Below are positions 9,741-18,944 of a stretch of DNA of 64,000 nucleotides, in pieces. The DNA lies in assembly GCF_000294775.2 (NCBI RefSeq), contig NZ_CP015506.1, positions 4,501,501-4,565,500 on the forward strand, in the 5' to 3' direction. The position numbers and the translations under genes are program-made. The DNA is from Cytobacillus oceanisediminis 2691 (GTDB lineage Bacteria; Bacillota; Bacilli; Bacillales; Cytobacillaceae). Within the stretch, counting starts at the first letter, position 1, and every line of letters begins with the position of its first letter. The notes below the pieces were generated by a model that saw nothing but the letters and a program-made list of their open reading frames with translations, was not told where the DNA came from and did not search any database.

Positions 9741-9806
9741 ATTTTATATTCTCTCAAAAGCAGCAATTTCACCTAAGCTGTTTTTCATTAATAGTATGTA
9801 TTTATT

Positions 9807-10385
9807 TTATTCCCCCACGAGCGGAAAGATGGCAATGCTTTCATATTTCGGTGTTTTGTCCAGATGGGTCTGATATAGAACGACTTCTGAAGCCTCAAAT
9901 TCAAGGGGCTTCTCCTTGAATGGACTGTAAGCGTCCAGCATGTTTTCCTGAAACGGAAAAGTGCCGGCCCATTTTCTTGCCATAGTGATATGAGGTTTAA
10001 ATGGTCTTGTCTCCAATTCAAAGCCCGCTTCCTGGCATGCTGTATATACTTTCGATCTTAAATCTTGGAGATGTTTGTCCTGCTGTGTTCCACACCAGAA
10101 AATTCTTGGTGCGTCTTGTTTTCCAAATACGCCAAGTTTGCAGATATGCAGAGGAAATCTTTTTTCGTGTCTGATTGAGTCAGCGGCAAGCTTGGCTGCT
10201 TTCTGCAGTTTTTCCTGGGGTGCAGACCCTAGAAATGCTAGGGTAATATGATAATCCTCTTGATGGACCCAGCGGCTAAAAGGCAGTTTTGGACTTAAAC
10301 TCCCACAGTATTCTTTCAACTTTTTCTTTGTTTCAACCGGTAATTTCATCGCAAAGAAAAAATGAGCATTCAATTGTTTGTACAC
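9807..10385 (-). CDS. thpR: RNA 2',3'-cyclic phosphodiesterase (2'-5' RNA ligase family)
   Basis: A 192-residue member of the 2H phosphoesterase family (LigT/ThpR; YtlP in B. subtilis). It opens 2',3'-cyclic phosphates on RNA ends. The two HxTx motifs are present: HITL at 46-49 and HITM at 132-135. I chose the GTG start at 10385 because GGAGGAATCTCAA sits directly before it with eight-base spacing; the longer frame to 10424 has no ribosome site. The ribosome site lies inside that longer frame, which argues against the longer start. Confidence 0.87.
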   Translation of the reverse strand: MYKQLNAHFFFAMKLPVETKKKLKEYCGSLSPKLPFSRWVHQEDYHITLAFLGSAPQEKLQKAAKLAADSIRHEKRFPLHICKLGVFGKQDAPRIFWCGTQQDKHLQDLRSKVYTACQEAGFELETRPFKPHITMARKWAGTFPFQENMLDAYSPFKEKPLEFEASEVVLYQTHLDKTPKYESIAIFPLVGE

Positions 10386-10491
10386 TTGAGATTCCTCCAT
10401 ATTTTCACTTATTTTAACAAACATCAGTTAAAATTGGCAGATACTTTCTGTTTGACCTCTCATTTTAAGTATTCTTCCAATTCCTTTTGAT

Positions 10492-10520
10492 TTGATTGGA
10501 ATAGTCTGTTTTAGTATGAT
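10492..10520 (+). promoter_or_regulatory. Candidate sigma-A promoter of the cysteine synthase gene
   Basis: TTGATT, 17 bases, TATGAT. The predicted transcript would start near 10527 and have a leader of about 110 nt. I see no known riboswitch in the leader. Confidence 0.45.
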
Positions 10521-10639
10521 GGACATAATATGAATAGTTATAGATTTCCTTTGTTAGGATGAAATTAAACAAATCGACATAAAATAACAAAGTATTAAAC
10601 TTCCTTGTTATTACAGTCTTATTTGAAAGGGAGAGTCAG

Positions 10640-11572
10640 ATGAAAGTTGTTAACAATCTCGCGGACTTAATTGGAGATACTCCACTTGTTAAATTAAATA
10701 AGCTCGCCCCTGAAAATGGAGCAAGCATCTATGCAAAGCTTGAATTCTACAATCCAAGCCGCAGTGTAAAAGACCGCGCGGCTTATAATATGATTGTCGA
10801 AGCTGAGAAAGCAGGCCAATTGAAACCAGGTTCAACTATTATTGAACCAACCAGCGGAAACACCGGCATCGGGCTTGCAATGAATGCAGCAGCACGTGGC
10901 TATAAGGCCATTCTGGTTATGCCTGATACCATGACGGCAGAGCGCATCAACCTTTTGAAAGCATATGGAGCAGAAGTTGTCCTGACTCCTGGAGATGACA
11001 AAATGCCCGGTGCTATACAAAAAGCAAATGAGCTGGCTGAGGAAATTCCAAACAGCTTTGTGCCGATGCAATTTGAAAATAGCGCTAACCCTGATGCACA
11101 CCGCTATTCAACAGCAGTCGAAATTATTGAGGGCATGAAGGAAATCGGCAAACCACTCTCTGCCTTTGTTGCCACGGCAGGCACTGGCGGCACGATTACC
11201 GGCACAGGAGAAGTTTTGAAAGAGCATTATACTGGATTGGAAGTACATGTTGTGGAACCCAAGGGCTCACCTGTCCTATCAGGCGGAAAGCCTGGCAGAC
11301 ACAAGCTTGTCGGCACAAGTCCCGGATTTGTTCCGGTAATTCTCAATACGGATGTTTATGATGAAATCCATCAAATCAAAGATGAAGAAGCATATGATAC
11401 AACGCGCAGAATGGCAAGAGAAGAAGGTATATTAGTCGGTCCATCCTCAGGAGCAGCCTGCTATGCTGCCATCCAGGTTGCAAAAAGGCTAAAGCCGGAC
11501 GATGTTGTCGTATTCATCGTTTGCGATACTGGAGAAAGATACCTTTCAAGCGATCTTTTTCAGTTTGAATAA
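10640..11572 (+). CDS. ytkP: Cysteine synthase-family PLP enzyme (YtkP-like)
   Basis: PLP-dependent enzyme of the O-acetylserine sulfhydrylase family, which makes cysteine from O-acetylserine and sulfide. The 310 residues contain the PLP lysine in NPSRSVKDRAA (K44), the substrate loop TSGNTGIG (71-78), the phosphate-binding TAGTGGTITG and the C-terminal SSGAA. It is likely a paralogue of the main CysK; YtkP is the usual occupant of this spot in Bacillus. The ATG follows AAAGGGAGAG. A strong terminator follows. I cannot tell from sequence whether it prefers sulfide or another nucleophile. Confidence 0.87.
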   Translation: MKVVNNLADLIGDTPLVKLNKLAPENGASIYAKLEFYNPSRSVKDRAAYNMIVEAEKAGQLKPGSTIIEPTSGNTGIGLAMNAAARGYKAILVMPDTMTAERINLLKAYGAEVVLTPGDDKMPGAIQKANELAEEIPNSFVPMQFENSANPDAHRYSTAVEIIEGMKEIGKPLSAFVATAGTGGTITGTGEVLKEHYTGLEVHVVEPKGSPVLSGGKPGRHKLVGTSPGFVPVILNTDVYDEIHQIKDEEAYDTTRRMAREEGILVGPSSGAACYAAIQVAKRLKPDDVVVFIVCDTGERYLSSDLFQFE

Positions 11573-11584
11573 GTAAGTTAAAAG

Positions 11585-11620
11585 ACAAGACCCCAGGGAT
11601 TACTCCTGGGGTCTTTCGTT
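11585..11620. terminator. Bidirectional terminator between ytkP and dat
   Basis: The perfect stem AGACCCCAGGA / TCCTGGGGTCT (about 11588-11613) is flanked by A-rich and T-rich sequence and lies between two convergent stop codons. Confidence 0.9.
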
Positions 11621-11626
11621 TTAGAA

Positions 11627-12496
11627 CTATCTAATTTTAACCGTCAAACTGCCGCACTCTTTTTCAATTGCCTCTTCAAAAAGGTTCTGTAATTTATTTG
11701 TGATGGGACCAGGACTTCCATTACCAACCGGCTTTCCTTCAATCTCTATAATCGGAGTAATTTCAGCTGATGTACTGGACATAAAGACTTCATCCGCGTC
11801 CAGCAGATCATCCTTTGTAAAAGCAGATTCTTCAAGTGCTACTCCATTTCCCCTGCAGATCTCGTTGATTTTACGGCGGGTAATGCCATTTAGGATCAGA
11901 TTTGTTGCAGGGTGCGTATATAGTGTCCCATCTTTTACAATCGCTATATTGGAAGAACTTCCCTCAGTCACCGTATCCCCGCGATGCTGAATTGCTTCAA
12001 AGCAGCCCGATTGTGCTGCTTTTTGCTTTGCCATGATATTGCCAAGCAAGTTCAGACTCTTTATGTCACAGCGCAGCCAGCGTATATCTTCAATCAAACT
12101 AGCCTTAACACCATTTCTCATGCTCTCAACAGGTCTTGAGGTTTCACGGGTATAGGCTGTAAGCACCGGTGCAACGTCTGCACCAGGATAAGCATGATTT
12201 CTTGGAGAAGTCCCCCTGGAAAATTGCATATATACTATTCCAAGTTCAAGATTATTCCTTTCGATCATCTCTGCAAGCATCTGTTTAAGCTGCCCTATAG
12301 AATAAGGGATATCGAGCTCTATTTTCCTTCCGCTCTCAAGCAGCCTTTCAAGGTGCTCATCTGCCGTAAACATTTTTCCGTTATAGACGCGGATTACTTC
12401 ATAGACGCCATCACCAAATTGATAGCCCCGGTCCTCAATATCTACTTTCGCTTCAGAGCGTTCGATCAAATCACCGTTCAAAATGACATATTCCAT
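11627..12496 (-). CDS. dat: D-amino-acid transaminase
   Basis: A fold-type IV PLP aminotransferase that interconverts D-alanine and D-glutamate with their keto acids, supplying D-glutamate for peptidoglycan. The 289 residues begin YVILNGDLIERSEAKVDIEDRGYQFGDGVYEV, typical of Dat. The PLP lysine is in CDIKSLNLLGN (K146), and the phosphate-binding loop SSTSAEITP is near residue 240. The start ATG has AGGGAGTG upstream. It ends at the bidirectional terminator and lies just downstream of pepV, so the two could be cotranscribed. Confidence 0.93.
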   Translation of the reverse strand: MEYVILNGDLIERSEAKVDIEDRGYQFGDGVYEVIRVYNGKMFTADEHLERLLESGRKIELDIPYSIGQLKQMLAEMIERNNLELGIVYMQFSRGTSPRNHAYPGADVAPVLTAYTRETSRPVESMRNGVKASLIEDIRWLRCDIKSLNLLGNIMAKQKAAQSGCFEAIQHRGDTVTEGSSSNIAIVKDGTLYTHPATNLILNGITRRKINEICRGNGVALEESAFTKDDLLDADEVFMSSTSAEITPIIEIEGKPVGNGSPGPITNKLQNLFEEAIEKECGSLTVKIR

Positions 12497-12584
12497 TTCT
12501 CTGACACTCCCTGTAAATGGTTTGTTTGTCTAATCTATTAGCTGTTAATGTAAAATCTTTCAGCCATCATATCAGGTTTTAGAG

Positions 12585-14003
12585 CTATTTCGCAAGTTCA
12601 TAAATCGCCTGTGCATAAATAGCTGCAGCTTTAATTAAATCCTCAATAAACACATATTCATCTTTTTGATGTGCCACGTCTTCCCTGCCTGGGAAAAGCG
12701 GGCCAAACGCTACACCAGACTTCAAGGAACGTGCATATGTGCCCCCGCCAATTGCTAAAAGCTCTGCCTTTTCGCCAGTCTGCTGTTCATACACTTTTTT
12801 CAGGGTTTGGATAAGAAAGTCATCTTCTTCCACATGATGCGGCTTGGAATCAGTGAAATTCTCTAATCTGAAATGTTCGTCTTCGATCAATGACTGAAGC
12901 CTATTTTTCGTATCATCCATATTGTTAGTGACGGGATAACGTACATTAAAGCCTAAGCGGCCGCCATTTTCTTTTGTATATGATAGTTTTCCTACATTAA
13001 CGGTTAAATCACCGGTAATCTCATCCGCACAGGCGATGCCAAGCTTTCTTCCTCTGGAATCATCACATAAGTATCGTGATACAAACTGAAAATAATGGCA
13101 TGCCTTCTCATCCAGCTGAAGGGATGCCAGGAATGACGCCATCAGAATACCTGCATTTTTCCCATTATCAGGCTCCATCCCATGAGCCGATACCCCCTGA
13201 AGCTCCAGAATCAGTTCGCCGTTATCTATGTAATACTTTCCTTCAAGCTCAGTCTTTTTGAGGAAATCAATATACCTTTGCACCACTTCAGTGTGTTCAA
13301 GATGGACTACAAGACTAGCTTTTGCAAAATCAGGAACCATGTTATATCTTCTTCCTGACTGGAAATGCACGACCTCTGCCAGTACTTCCCTGTCTGTTTC
13401 TTCGGTATGGCCGATTTGGACAAGATCAAAATCAGAGATGCCCTTTTCTGCATAGATGATTGGGAAATCGGCATCAGGGGCAAATCCCATTGCCGGCATT
13501 TCTTCGTGTTTAAAATAATGCTCTACACAGCGCCAATCACTTTCTTCATCTGTTCCAATAATCATTCGGACCCTTTTGCTTAAAGGCAGCTCCAATTCCT
13601 TTACAATTTTCATAGCATAATATGCAGCCATTGTTGGGCCTTTGTCGTCGATCGCCCCTCTGGCAAAAATCTTTCCATCGCGAATTTCTGCACCAAATGG
13701 GTCGCTAGTCCATCCATCTCCTTCAGGAACTACGTCGACATGACAAAGTACACCAACAATTTCTTCACCCTCGCCAAATTCCAGATGACCAGCCAGGCTG
13801 CCGACATTTTTGACAGTGAATCCATCCTTTTCTCCAAGTTCAAGCATGAAATCGAGTGCTTCCTTCACACCTTCACCAAGGGGGGCATCATCTGCTGCAT
13901 TCTCTTCATCCAGCAGGCTTTTAATTCTTAAAAGTTTTTGGGTATCTTCAATTAAAGCGTCTTTTCTGTTATTAACCTCTTTTTGCCAATCCAATACGTT
14001 CAT
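12585..14003 (-). CDS. pepV: Dipeptidase PepV (M20 family)
   Basis: Zinc dipeptidase of the M20 family that cleaves a broad range of dipeptides in the cytosol. The 472 residues fit PepV. Zinc motifs are GVLCHVDVVPEGDGW (first His/Asp pair), ARGAIDDKGP (bridging Asp) and IIGTDEESDW (catalytic Glu and ligand), with the last His near the C-terminus in REDVAHQKDE. The start ATG has AAGGAGGTAACTTTT upstream. Dat lies just downstream. Confidence 0.93.
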   Translation of the reverse strand: MNVLDWQKEVNNRKDALIEDTQKLLRIKSLLDEENAADDAPLGEGVKEALDFMLELGEKDGFTVKNVGSLAGHLEFGEGEEIVGVLCHVDVVPEGDGWTSDPFGAEIRDGKIFARGAIDDKGPTMAAYYAMKIVKELELPLSKRVRMIIGTDEESDWRCVEHYFKHEEMPAMGFAPDADFPIIYAEKGISDFDLVQIGHTEETDREVLAEVVHFQSGRRYNMVPDFAKASLVVHLEHTEVVQRYIDFLKKTELEGKYYIDNGELILELQGVSAHGMEPDNGKNAGILMASFLASLQLDEKACHYFQFVSRYLCDDSRGRKLGIACADEITGDLTVNVGKLSYTKENGGRLGFNVRYPVTNNMDDTKNRLQSLIEDEHFRLENFTDSKPHHVEEDDFLIQTLKKVYEQQTGEKAELLAIGGGTYARSLKSGVAFGPLFPGREDVAHQKDEYVFIEDLIKAAAIYAQAIYELAK

Positions 14004-14107
14004 AAAAGTTACCTCCTTATCCTGATTTGAACATTTATGATTTCCCCATTATAACCGATTTTGCCTTAAATTTGCTTATGGGACTGTTTAATAAAAGCAT
14101 ACCTTTA

Positions 14108-15286
14108 TTATGCACCAAGAATGCCGAACCTTGCCAAGATGATTGTCAAGGCGCTTACAATCAGTCCTAAGATCAAAATGGCGAGGAAGAATAAGGCTAT
14201 GACCGTTCTATTCTTTGCAGTGAAATAGAAATCTTTTTCACTATATTTTTTTGTGAAGGGATGGGACATGATGGATTTATCCCAAGTAATAGAAAGCCAT
14301 GTATACATCAAGAAAAGAAAGACACCCGACACAATTACTTTTATCCATAGTGGCGGAATGGCAATAATCCCCGCTGCGCTTACAGAAATGATTTGAAAAT
14401 AACTGAAAATAAAGGAGGGATTCCGTATGAAAATCTTTATGAATAATTCTATCAGTCCCGTAATGGGTGTTCTCTTCTTAAAGATTCTTCTGGAGTTTCT
14501 GAATAATAGAGGTTTTGTCCTCATTGAAATAGCAGGCTTTTCTATTTCAGGAGCCATCATAAATATCCATTTGATATACTTTGTTTTTTCCTCCTGCTCA
14601 AGCAAAATTTCAAAGTCTACGGCCGATATCCCTTTCAGCATCTGGGAGACTCTCGTTAAAGTGCCGGAAAGCAGCACTGCCGAAATCATGTAAACCGGAA
14701 AGTCTGCACCGAAATTCCACAGAGAATAAACGAGCTGGCTGAACCAGCTCAATAATACAAACAGCAGAAAGCCAATTACATATTTTCTAAACTTCCCTTC
14801 AATCCTTTTCAGAGAATAGGAAACTGTCATAAGCGTCCATTTCAGAGTAATGAAAAAAGTCAGCAGGGCAATGATTTGACTCCATTGCAAAAAATAACTG
14901 TTCTTTAGAAAGGGAAGAAGAAGAGCGATTATCGCGCCTGTACTGACTGCCTGAAAGAAAAGTGAATAGCCAACTCCCCATTTTCTCATTCCCAAATAGA
15001 GGATCTTATTTTTCACCAGAAACACCTTGTCAGCCTCTTGTATAAATGGGCGAAAGTTACCCAGCCATGAATAAATATAAAGCAGGAAGAAAAGGAGAAA
15101 CATTGGCAAGTTTGCAATCCATTCAGGCGTTTCCAACCACCAGGAGCGATATATCATTCCAAAAATGATTGCACCGGGAACAATGAGATAAACCATGATG
15201 GTCCAATCTGCAACGGAACGGAAAATACCAAATTGATACTTCCAGCTATTGATTAACCTTCCAAAAAAGAGCGAACTACTTTTCAT
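14108..15286 (-). CDS. ythQ: ABC transporter permease, EcsB/YthQ-like
   Basis: A 392-residue integral membrane protein with about six to eight hydrophobic segments and a cytoplasmic basic loop around residues 250-285. Together with the ATPase gene it overlaps, it forms a two-gene exporter of the Ecs type. The substrate is unknown. I placed the start at the ATG at 15286, with AGAGGGA seven bases upstream; the longer frame to 15322 would lie wholly inside the ATPase gene. The 11-base overlap suggests coupling. Confidence 0.82.
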   Translation of the reverse strand: MKSSSLFFGRLINSWKYQFGIFRSVADWTIMVYLIVPGAIIFGMIYRSWWLETPEWIANLPMFLLFFLLYIYSWLGNFRPFIQEADKVFLVKNKILYLGMRKWGVGYSLFFQAVSTGAIIALLLPFLKNSYFLQWSQIIALLTFFITLKWTLMTVSYSLKRIEGKFRKYVIGFLLFVLLSWFSQLVYSLWNFGADFPVYMISAVLLSGTLTRVSQMLKGISAVDFEILLEQEEKTKYIKWIFMMAPEIEKPAISMRTKPLLFRNSRRIFKKRTPITGLIELFIKIFIRNPSFIFSYFQIISVSAAGIIAIPPLWIKVIVSGVFLFLMYTWLSITWDKSIMSHPFTKKYSEKDFYFTAKNRTVIALFFLAILILGLIVSALTIILARFGILGA

Positions 15287-15992
15287 TGTCATTTCCCTCT
15301 GCAATCTGATGAAAGCAATCATAAAGCGAACCAGCCAAAAGACCGCATTGCTGCCTGATATCGTCTAATGAGCCGGAAGCCTTCAACTGGCCATCATGCA
15401 CAATTAGAAAGCTGCTGCACACTTTCTCTGCCGTATCCAGTACATGAGTGGACATAAGAATGCCTGCGCCCCTTTGCCTCTCTCTTTCAATTGATTCCAG
15501 AAACAGTTTCATAGCATTAGGATCAAGTCCAATAAACGGTTCATCAATAATATAGACATCCGGCTTGGCAATCATCGCAAGAATCAGCATCGCCTTTTGC
15601 TGCATCCCCTTTGAATATGTGCCGGGAAATTTATGAGCGTGTTCAGACAGATTATACTCCCTCAAGAGCTCTGATGCCCTCTTCTTATACTGTATTTCCG
15701 ACAGTCCCTCTACGGCAGCTGTAAAATCCAAGTGTTCCCACAATGTCAGCTCATCATAAAAGATGGGGCGTTCAGGTATATAGGAATACTTAACTCCCTG
15801 CTTAAATTTCACTGTCCCCTTTTTATGTTCCAATAATCCCAGGATTGTTTTAATCGTTGTGCTTTTTCCTGCCCCGTTAGGACCTATAAGGCCGATCAAT
15901 TCCCCCGCCATTACATCAAAATTAATATTATGTATGATCGGTTTTCCATTTTCATAGCCTGCTGATGCAATATCGACGTTTAATAAGTTCAT
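15276..15992 (-). CDS. ythP: ABC transporter ATP-binding protein, EcsA/YthP-like
   Basis: A 238-residue nucleotide-binding subunit. Walker A is GPNGAGKST (37-45), the signature is YSKGMQQK, Walker B is VYIIDEP, and the switch His is in MSTHVLD. The degenerate signature (YSKGMQQ in place of LSGGQ) is common in Ecs/YthP-type exporters. The ATG follows AGGAGGAGAG. It is paired with the permease downstream. The adjacent pepV recalls peptide or protease processing, but no functional link is shown. Confidence 0.88.
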   Translation of the reverse strand: MNLLNVDIASAGYENGKPIIHNINFDVMAGELIGLIGPNGAGKSTTIKTILGLLEHKKGTVKFKQGVKYSYIPERPIFYDELTLWEHLDFTAAVEGLSEIQYKKRASELLREYNLSEHAHKFPGTYSKGMQQKAMLILAMIAKPDVYIIDEPFIGLDPNAMKLFLESIERERQRGAGILMSTHVLDTAEKVCSSFLIVHDGQLKASGSLDDIRQQCGLLAGSLYDCFHQIAEGNDNEK

Positions 15993-16066
15993 TTACTCTC
16001 CTCCTGACTATACATACGGATATAATTGGAAAAGGTTTGCTCTTTTTCATATATTCTTTAAAACCA

Positions 16067-16098
16067 TAATAAAACTGCCCCTCCGAAAGGGGCAGTTT
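16067..16098 (-). terminator. Terminator of the M48-ankyrin gene
   Basis: The stem ACTGCCCCT / AGGGGCAGT is followed on the minus strand by TTTATTATGG, just past the stop codon at 16101. Confidence 0.8.
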
Positions 16099-16100
16099 CA

Positions 16101-17375
16101 TTATGGCTGGAGGATATCCATTAATTCTGTATTTTCAAAGTCTGCAGCGTAATCATAGGCTGTGTAGCCATCCGCATCTTTCACAGCGGGATCTGCACCA
16201 TACTCCAGGAGAAGCATGGCCATTTCAGTATCCTCATTAAATACTGCACTCATTAAAGGAGTGGTTTGATAGTTATCTGCCGTATTAGGCTCTGCGCCAT
16301 TTTCCAGCAGAAGGGCAGCGCTGTCATACTGGCCATAAGAAACAGCCCAGTGTAAGGCAGTAGTGCCATCTGCATCCATTTCCTCAATATCCGCCCCATC
16401 AGCCAATAAAATGTGGATCATTTCAGTATCATTTTCACTCGCTGCATTCATTAGAGCGGTAGCTCCTTCAATGCCCATAACCGTTTCAGTCCACAAATCC
16501 ATTTTTTTAAGTGATTTATACCCAACCCAGAGTCCGCCGGAAAGAATAGTCAGCGTTAAGACCGCTCCTGCTATCCCTAGCCATATCCTGCCCTTTGGTT
16601 CTTTTAACTCAACTGCAGATTCTTCATCAAAAACTTTTGATAAAGCATAAATTCTTTTCGGCAGGTGAGGATGGGTGGAAAGTTTCTCATTCAGCCATAC
16701 AAAAAATCCAGTTTCCGTTTGGAGCTGCTCCATGTATGCATGCTTATTGACCTTAGGATAAAGTTCTTTTCCAATCGCAAGCATAGTTAAGGCATCTCTA
16801 GATGCTTCAAACGACTTTATATAATAGGCAGCATAACGATCACATGTATACTCGCATGCTCTTAAGTACGCATTCCCCAGGAATGGAACCCACATAGCAG
16901 GGAGCAGAAGAAGGCTTATGATAACATGCTTTCTTTTTAAATGAGCAAACTCATGGGCCAGGACAAACAGCACTTCCTTTTCAGCTCCACGAGCAGTCAA
17001 TTCAAAAATACCAGAATATAAGACAACCATATTTCTTCTGAAAAACCTGGTTGCAAAGGCATTTAAGACACCTTCAGACTCAATCACGTATATATCCGGC
17101 AAATCTTGCAGACCCATTTCCTTTGCAGTTAGTACTGCTTTTTCATAAATTTCAGGAAATTGTTTCTCACTTATTCTTACTCCGTTTCTTCTGATGCCGC
17201 CCATCATAATCCCATGGAACAGAAGAGATACAAGTATTAATGCTAAAATAATCACAATCCCAATAATAGAGAATGCGAGAAAAATATAAGACAAAATACT
17301 AAATAAAGCAACGAATGCAAAATAAATATTTTCCTTCGGGTATACCAGGCGATCTCTCAGCGAGTAAGCTTCCAT
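16101..17375 (-). CDS. M48 family membrane metalloprotease with C-terminal ankyrin repeats
   Basis: A 424-residue fusion. Two hydrophobic segments lie near residues 17-55. An M48 (HtpX/Ste24-like) catalytic domain follows, with HEFAHLKRKH (H141, E142, H145) and the third ligand Glu in ACEYTCDRYA (E175). A further membrane segment is at about 268-288. About 120 C-terminal residues (305-424) then form three to four ankyrin units with TALHWAVSYGQ, LLLENGAEPN, TPLMSAV and LLLEYGADP. M48 proteases degrade membrane or misfolded proteins. The ankyrin part probably recruits a partner or substrate; whether it is cytoplasmic depends on topology. It stands alone, with its own terminator, upstream of ythPQ. 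Confidence 0.9.
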   Translation of the reverse strand: MEAYSLRDRLVYPKENIYFAFVALFSILSYIFLAFSIIGIVIILALILVSLLFHGIMMGGIRRNGVRISEKQFPEIYEKAVLTAKEMGLQDLPDIYVIESEGVLNAFATRFFRRNMVVLYSGIFELTARGAEKEVLFVLAHEFAHLKRKHVIISLLLLPAMWVPFLGNAYLRACEYTCDRYAAYYIKSFEASRDALTMLAIGKELYPKVNKHAYMEQLQTETGFFVWLNEKLSTHPHLPKRIYALSKVFDEESAVELKEPKGRIWLGIAGAVLTLTILSGGLWVGYKSLKKMDLWTETVMGIEGATALMNAASENDTEMIHILLADGADIEEMDADGTTALHWAVSYGQYDSAALLLENGAEPNTADNYQTTPLMSAVFNEDTEMAMLLLEYGADPAVKDADGYTAYDYAADFENTELMDILQP

Positions 17376-17832
17376 TACACTTTCTTCCTTTCAATCTCTT
17401 TTAAATATACCAATTGATTATAATCAAAAAACAAATTTTAGGATATAGAAACTTTCCTGAAAGATTATTTGAATATTCTGTACATAATTCAAGCCCCATC
17501 TGCCATAAGGTATAGTAATAGTCCCTTTTCCCATTGAGGTTTAATCGCAAATAATTAGGGAATTGAACATACATTAAAAAGGAGGGGAACGTAAAGACTA
17601 AAACACAAGCAGCATTATAAATATTTTGTAAAATTGTATCCTTAAAGTAGAAATAATCAGATAATAGCGTTACAATATAGTCAGAGGTATGACATCTTGA
17701 CTAAATAACCAGAATGCAAAGGGGTTGTCTGGGGAAAAGAAAACTACATACGATTGAAGGAAAATCCTTCAATGTAGCTGTCGGTTGCAGGAAATTGCCA
17801 TGGGGTTTGAAAAAAGGATAGGGAGTGGTTTT
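17376..17832. other. Long intergenic region between the M48 gene and ytzE
   Basis: About 450 bp without a supported gene. A purine-rich GGAGGGG motif at about 17581 is not followed by a usable start codon. The clearest element is the hairpin at 17744-17777. Divergent promoters for both flanking genes must lie here, but I cannot define convincing -35/-10 pairs. Confidence 0.5.
17744..17777 (+). other. Hairpin in the ytzE leader
   Basis: ATTGAAGG (17753-17760) pairs with CCTTCAAT (17766-17773), extended by CTAC/GTAG around a bulge. There is no T-run, so it is not an intrinsic terminator. It is about 55 bp upstream of the ytzE start codon and could affect message stability or bind a regulator. 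Confidence 0.45.
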
Positions 17833-18054
17833 TTGAAACCTTCAACTAACCGGATGTTAAACCGTGTAAAATCCGTCTACATGTTTATAAGTAAGCGCGG
17901 AACTGTAACAACTCAGGAGCTTGTAGAGGAATTTGGTATTACTCCTCGCACCATTCAAAGAGATTTAAATGTCCTCGCCTACAATGACTTGGTTAAGAGT
18001 CCGAGCAGAGGCAAATGGACCATAACTCAAAAGAAAGTAAAGATGTCATCTTAA
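17833..18054 (+). CDS. ytzE: DeoR-type HTH protein YtzE
   Basis: A 73-residue stand-alone helix-turn-helix of the DeoR N-terminal type (MFISKRGTVTTQELVEEFGITPRTIQRDLNVL). It has no sugar-binding effector domain, so it is a small DNA-binding protein. I chose the TTG start at 17833, behind AGGGAGTGG; an ATG at 17785 gives a longer frame without a ribosome site. Its targets are unknown. It converges on the pseudouridine synthase gene across a strong terminator. Confidence 0.82.
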   Translation: MKPSTNRMLNRVKSVYMFISKRGTVTTQELVEEFGITPRTIQRDLNVLAYNDLVKSPSRGKWTITQKKVKMSS

Positions 18055-18082
18055 CACTCAAAGCATAACCAACCTAACAAAT

Positions 18083-18114
18083 AAAAAATCGCCCTGCTGT
18101 CAGGGCGATTTTTC
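18083..18114. terminator. Bidirectional terminator between ytzE and the pseudouridine synthase gene
   Basis: AAAAAATCGCCCTG, a short loop, then CAGGGCGATTTTT, lying between convergent stop codons. Confidence 0.92.
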
Positions 18115-18118
18115 CGTC

Positions 18119-18838
18119 TCATCTCACTTCATAATTCATCAGCTTATCAAGCTCTTCATCAGTCAATTCCCGATATTCACCCAATTCCAATGTTTTATCC
18201 AGCTCAAGCGGGCCCATTGAGATTCTCTTTAAATAGATGACTCTTTTTCCCACTGCCTCAAACATTCTTTTCACCTGATGAAACTTTCCCTCCGTAATGG
18301 TTAACTCAATATCGGATGTTATGCCGGATTTAAGGATTTCCAGCTCCCCAGGCTTGGTTTCATAGCCGTCATCTAGTATAACCCCTTTTTTAAACGCAGC
18401 AACATCATCAGCTGTTACTTCCCTGTCTATGACTGCAAAATAGGTTTTAGGAACATGCTTTTTTGGAGAAAGCAGCCGATGTGCCAGCTGGCCGTCATTA
18501 GTCAGCAGCAAAAGCCCTTCTGTATCCTTATCCAGGCGTCCCACTGGAAAAGGAGAAAAAACAAGGTCTTCCATTTCGAGCAGGTCGACCACGGTTTCAA
18601 ATTGAGAGTCTTCTGTTGCGGAAATGACGCCTGGCGGTTTGTTCATCATCAAATAAATGAATTCCTTATATTCAACCTTTTCGCCATTAATGATGACAGC
18701 ATCCTGTTCAGGATCGACCTGGTGCTTGGGATCCTTTACTTTTTCATCATTAACGGTTACAGCTCCATCCTTTAATAGCTTTTTAACATCCTTACGGCTT
18801 CCGTAGCCCAGATTGGCCAGCATTTTGTCAATTCTCAT
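18119..18838 (-). CDS. rRNA pseudouridine synthase, RsuA/RluB family
   Basis: Isomerises uridine to pseudouridine in ribosomal RNA. An N-terminal S4 RNA-binding domain (MRIDKMLANLGYGSRKDVKKLLKDGAVTVN) is followed by the RsuA-family catalytic domain, with the Asp in FPVGRLDKDTEGLLLLTNDG and the late motif EGKFHQVKRMFEAVG. The length of 239 residues is that of RsuA-type enzymes. The equivalent in B. subtilis is YtzG. Whether the target is 16S U516 or a 23S site is not decidable here. The ATG has AAGGGAGGGG upstream. Confidence 0.9.
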   Translation of the reverse strand: MRIDKMLANLGYGSRKDVKKLLKDGAVTVNDEKVKDPKHQVDPEQDAVIINGEKVEYKEFIYLMMNKPPGVISATEDSQFETVVDLLEMEDLVFSPFPVGRLDKDTEGLLLLTNDGQLAHRLLSPKKHVPKTYFAVIDREVTADDVAAFKKGVILDDGYETKPGELEILKSGITSDIELTITEGKFHQVKRMFEAVGKRVIYLKRISMGPLELDKTLELGEYRELTDEELDKLMNYEVR

Positions 18839-18944
18839 GGCTGCCCCTCCCTTTTAATCCTAATTAATCTGATTTTTATTAAAATCGCGTTATTAAAGAT
18901 TTACCTTTTAAAAAGGTTCTCTTATCCTTGTTATAAGTAAATAT

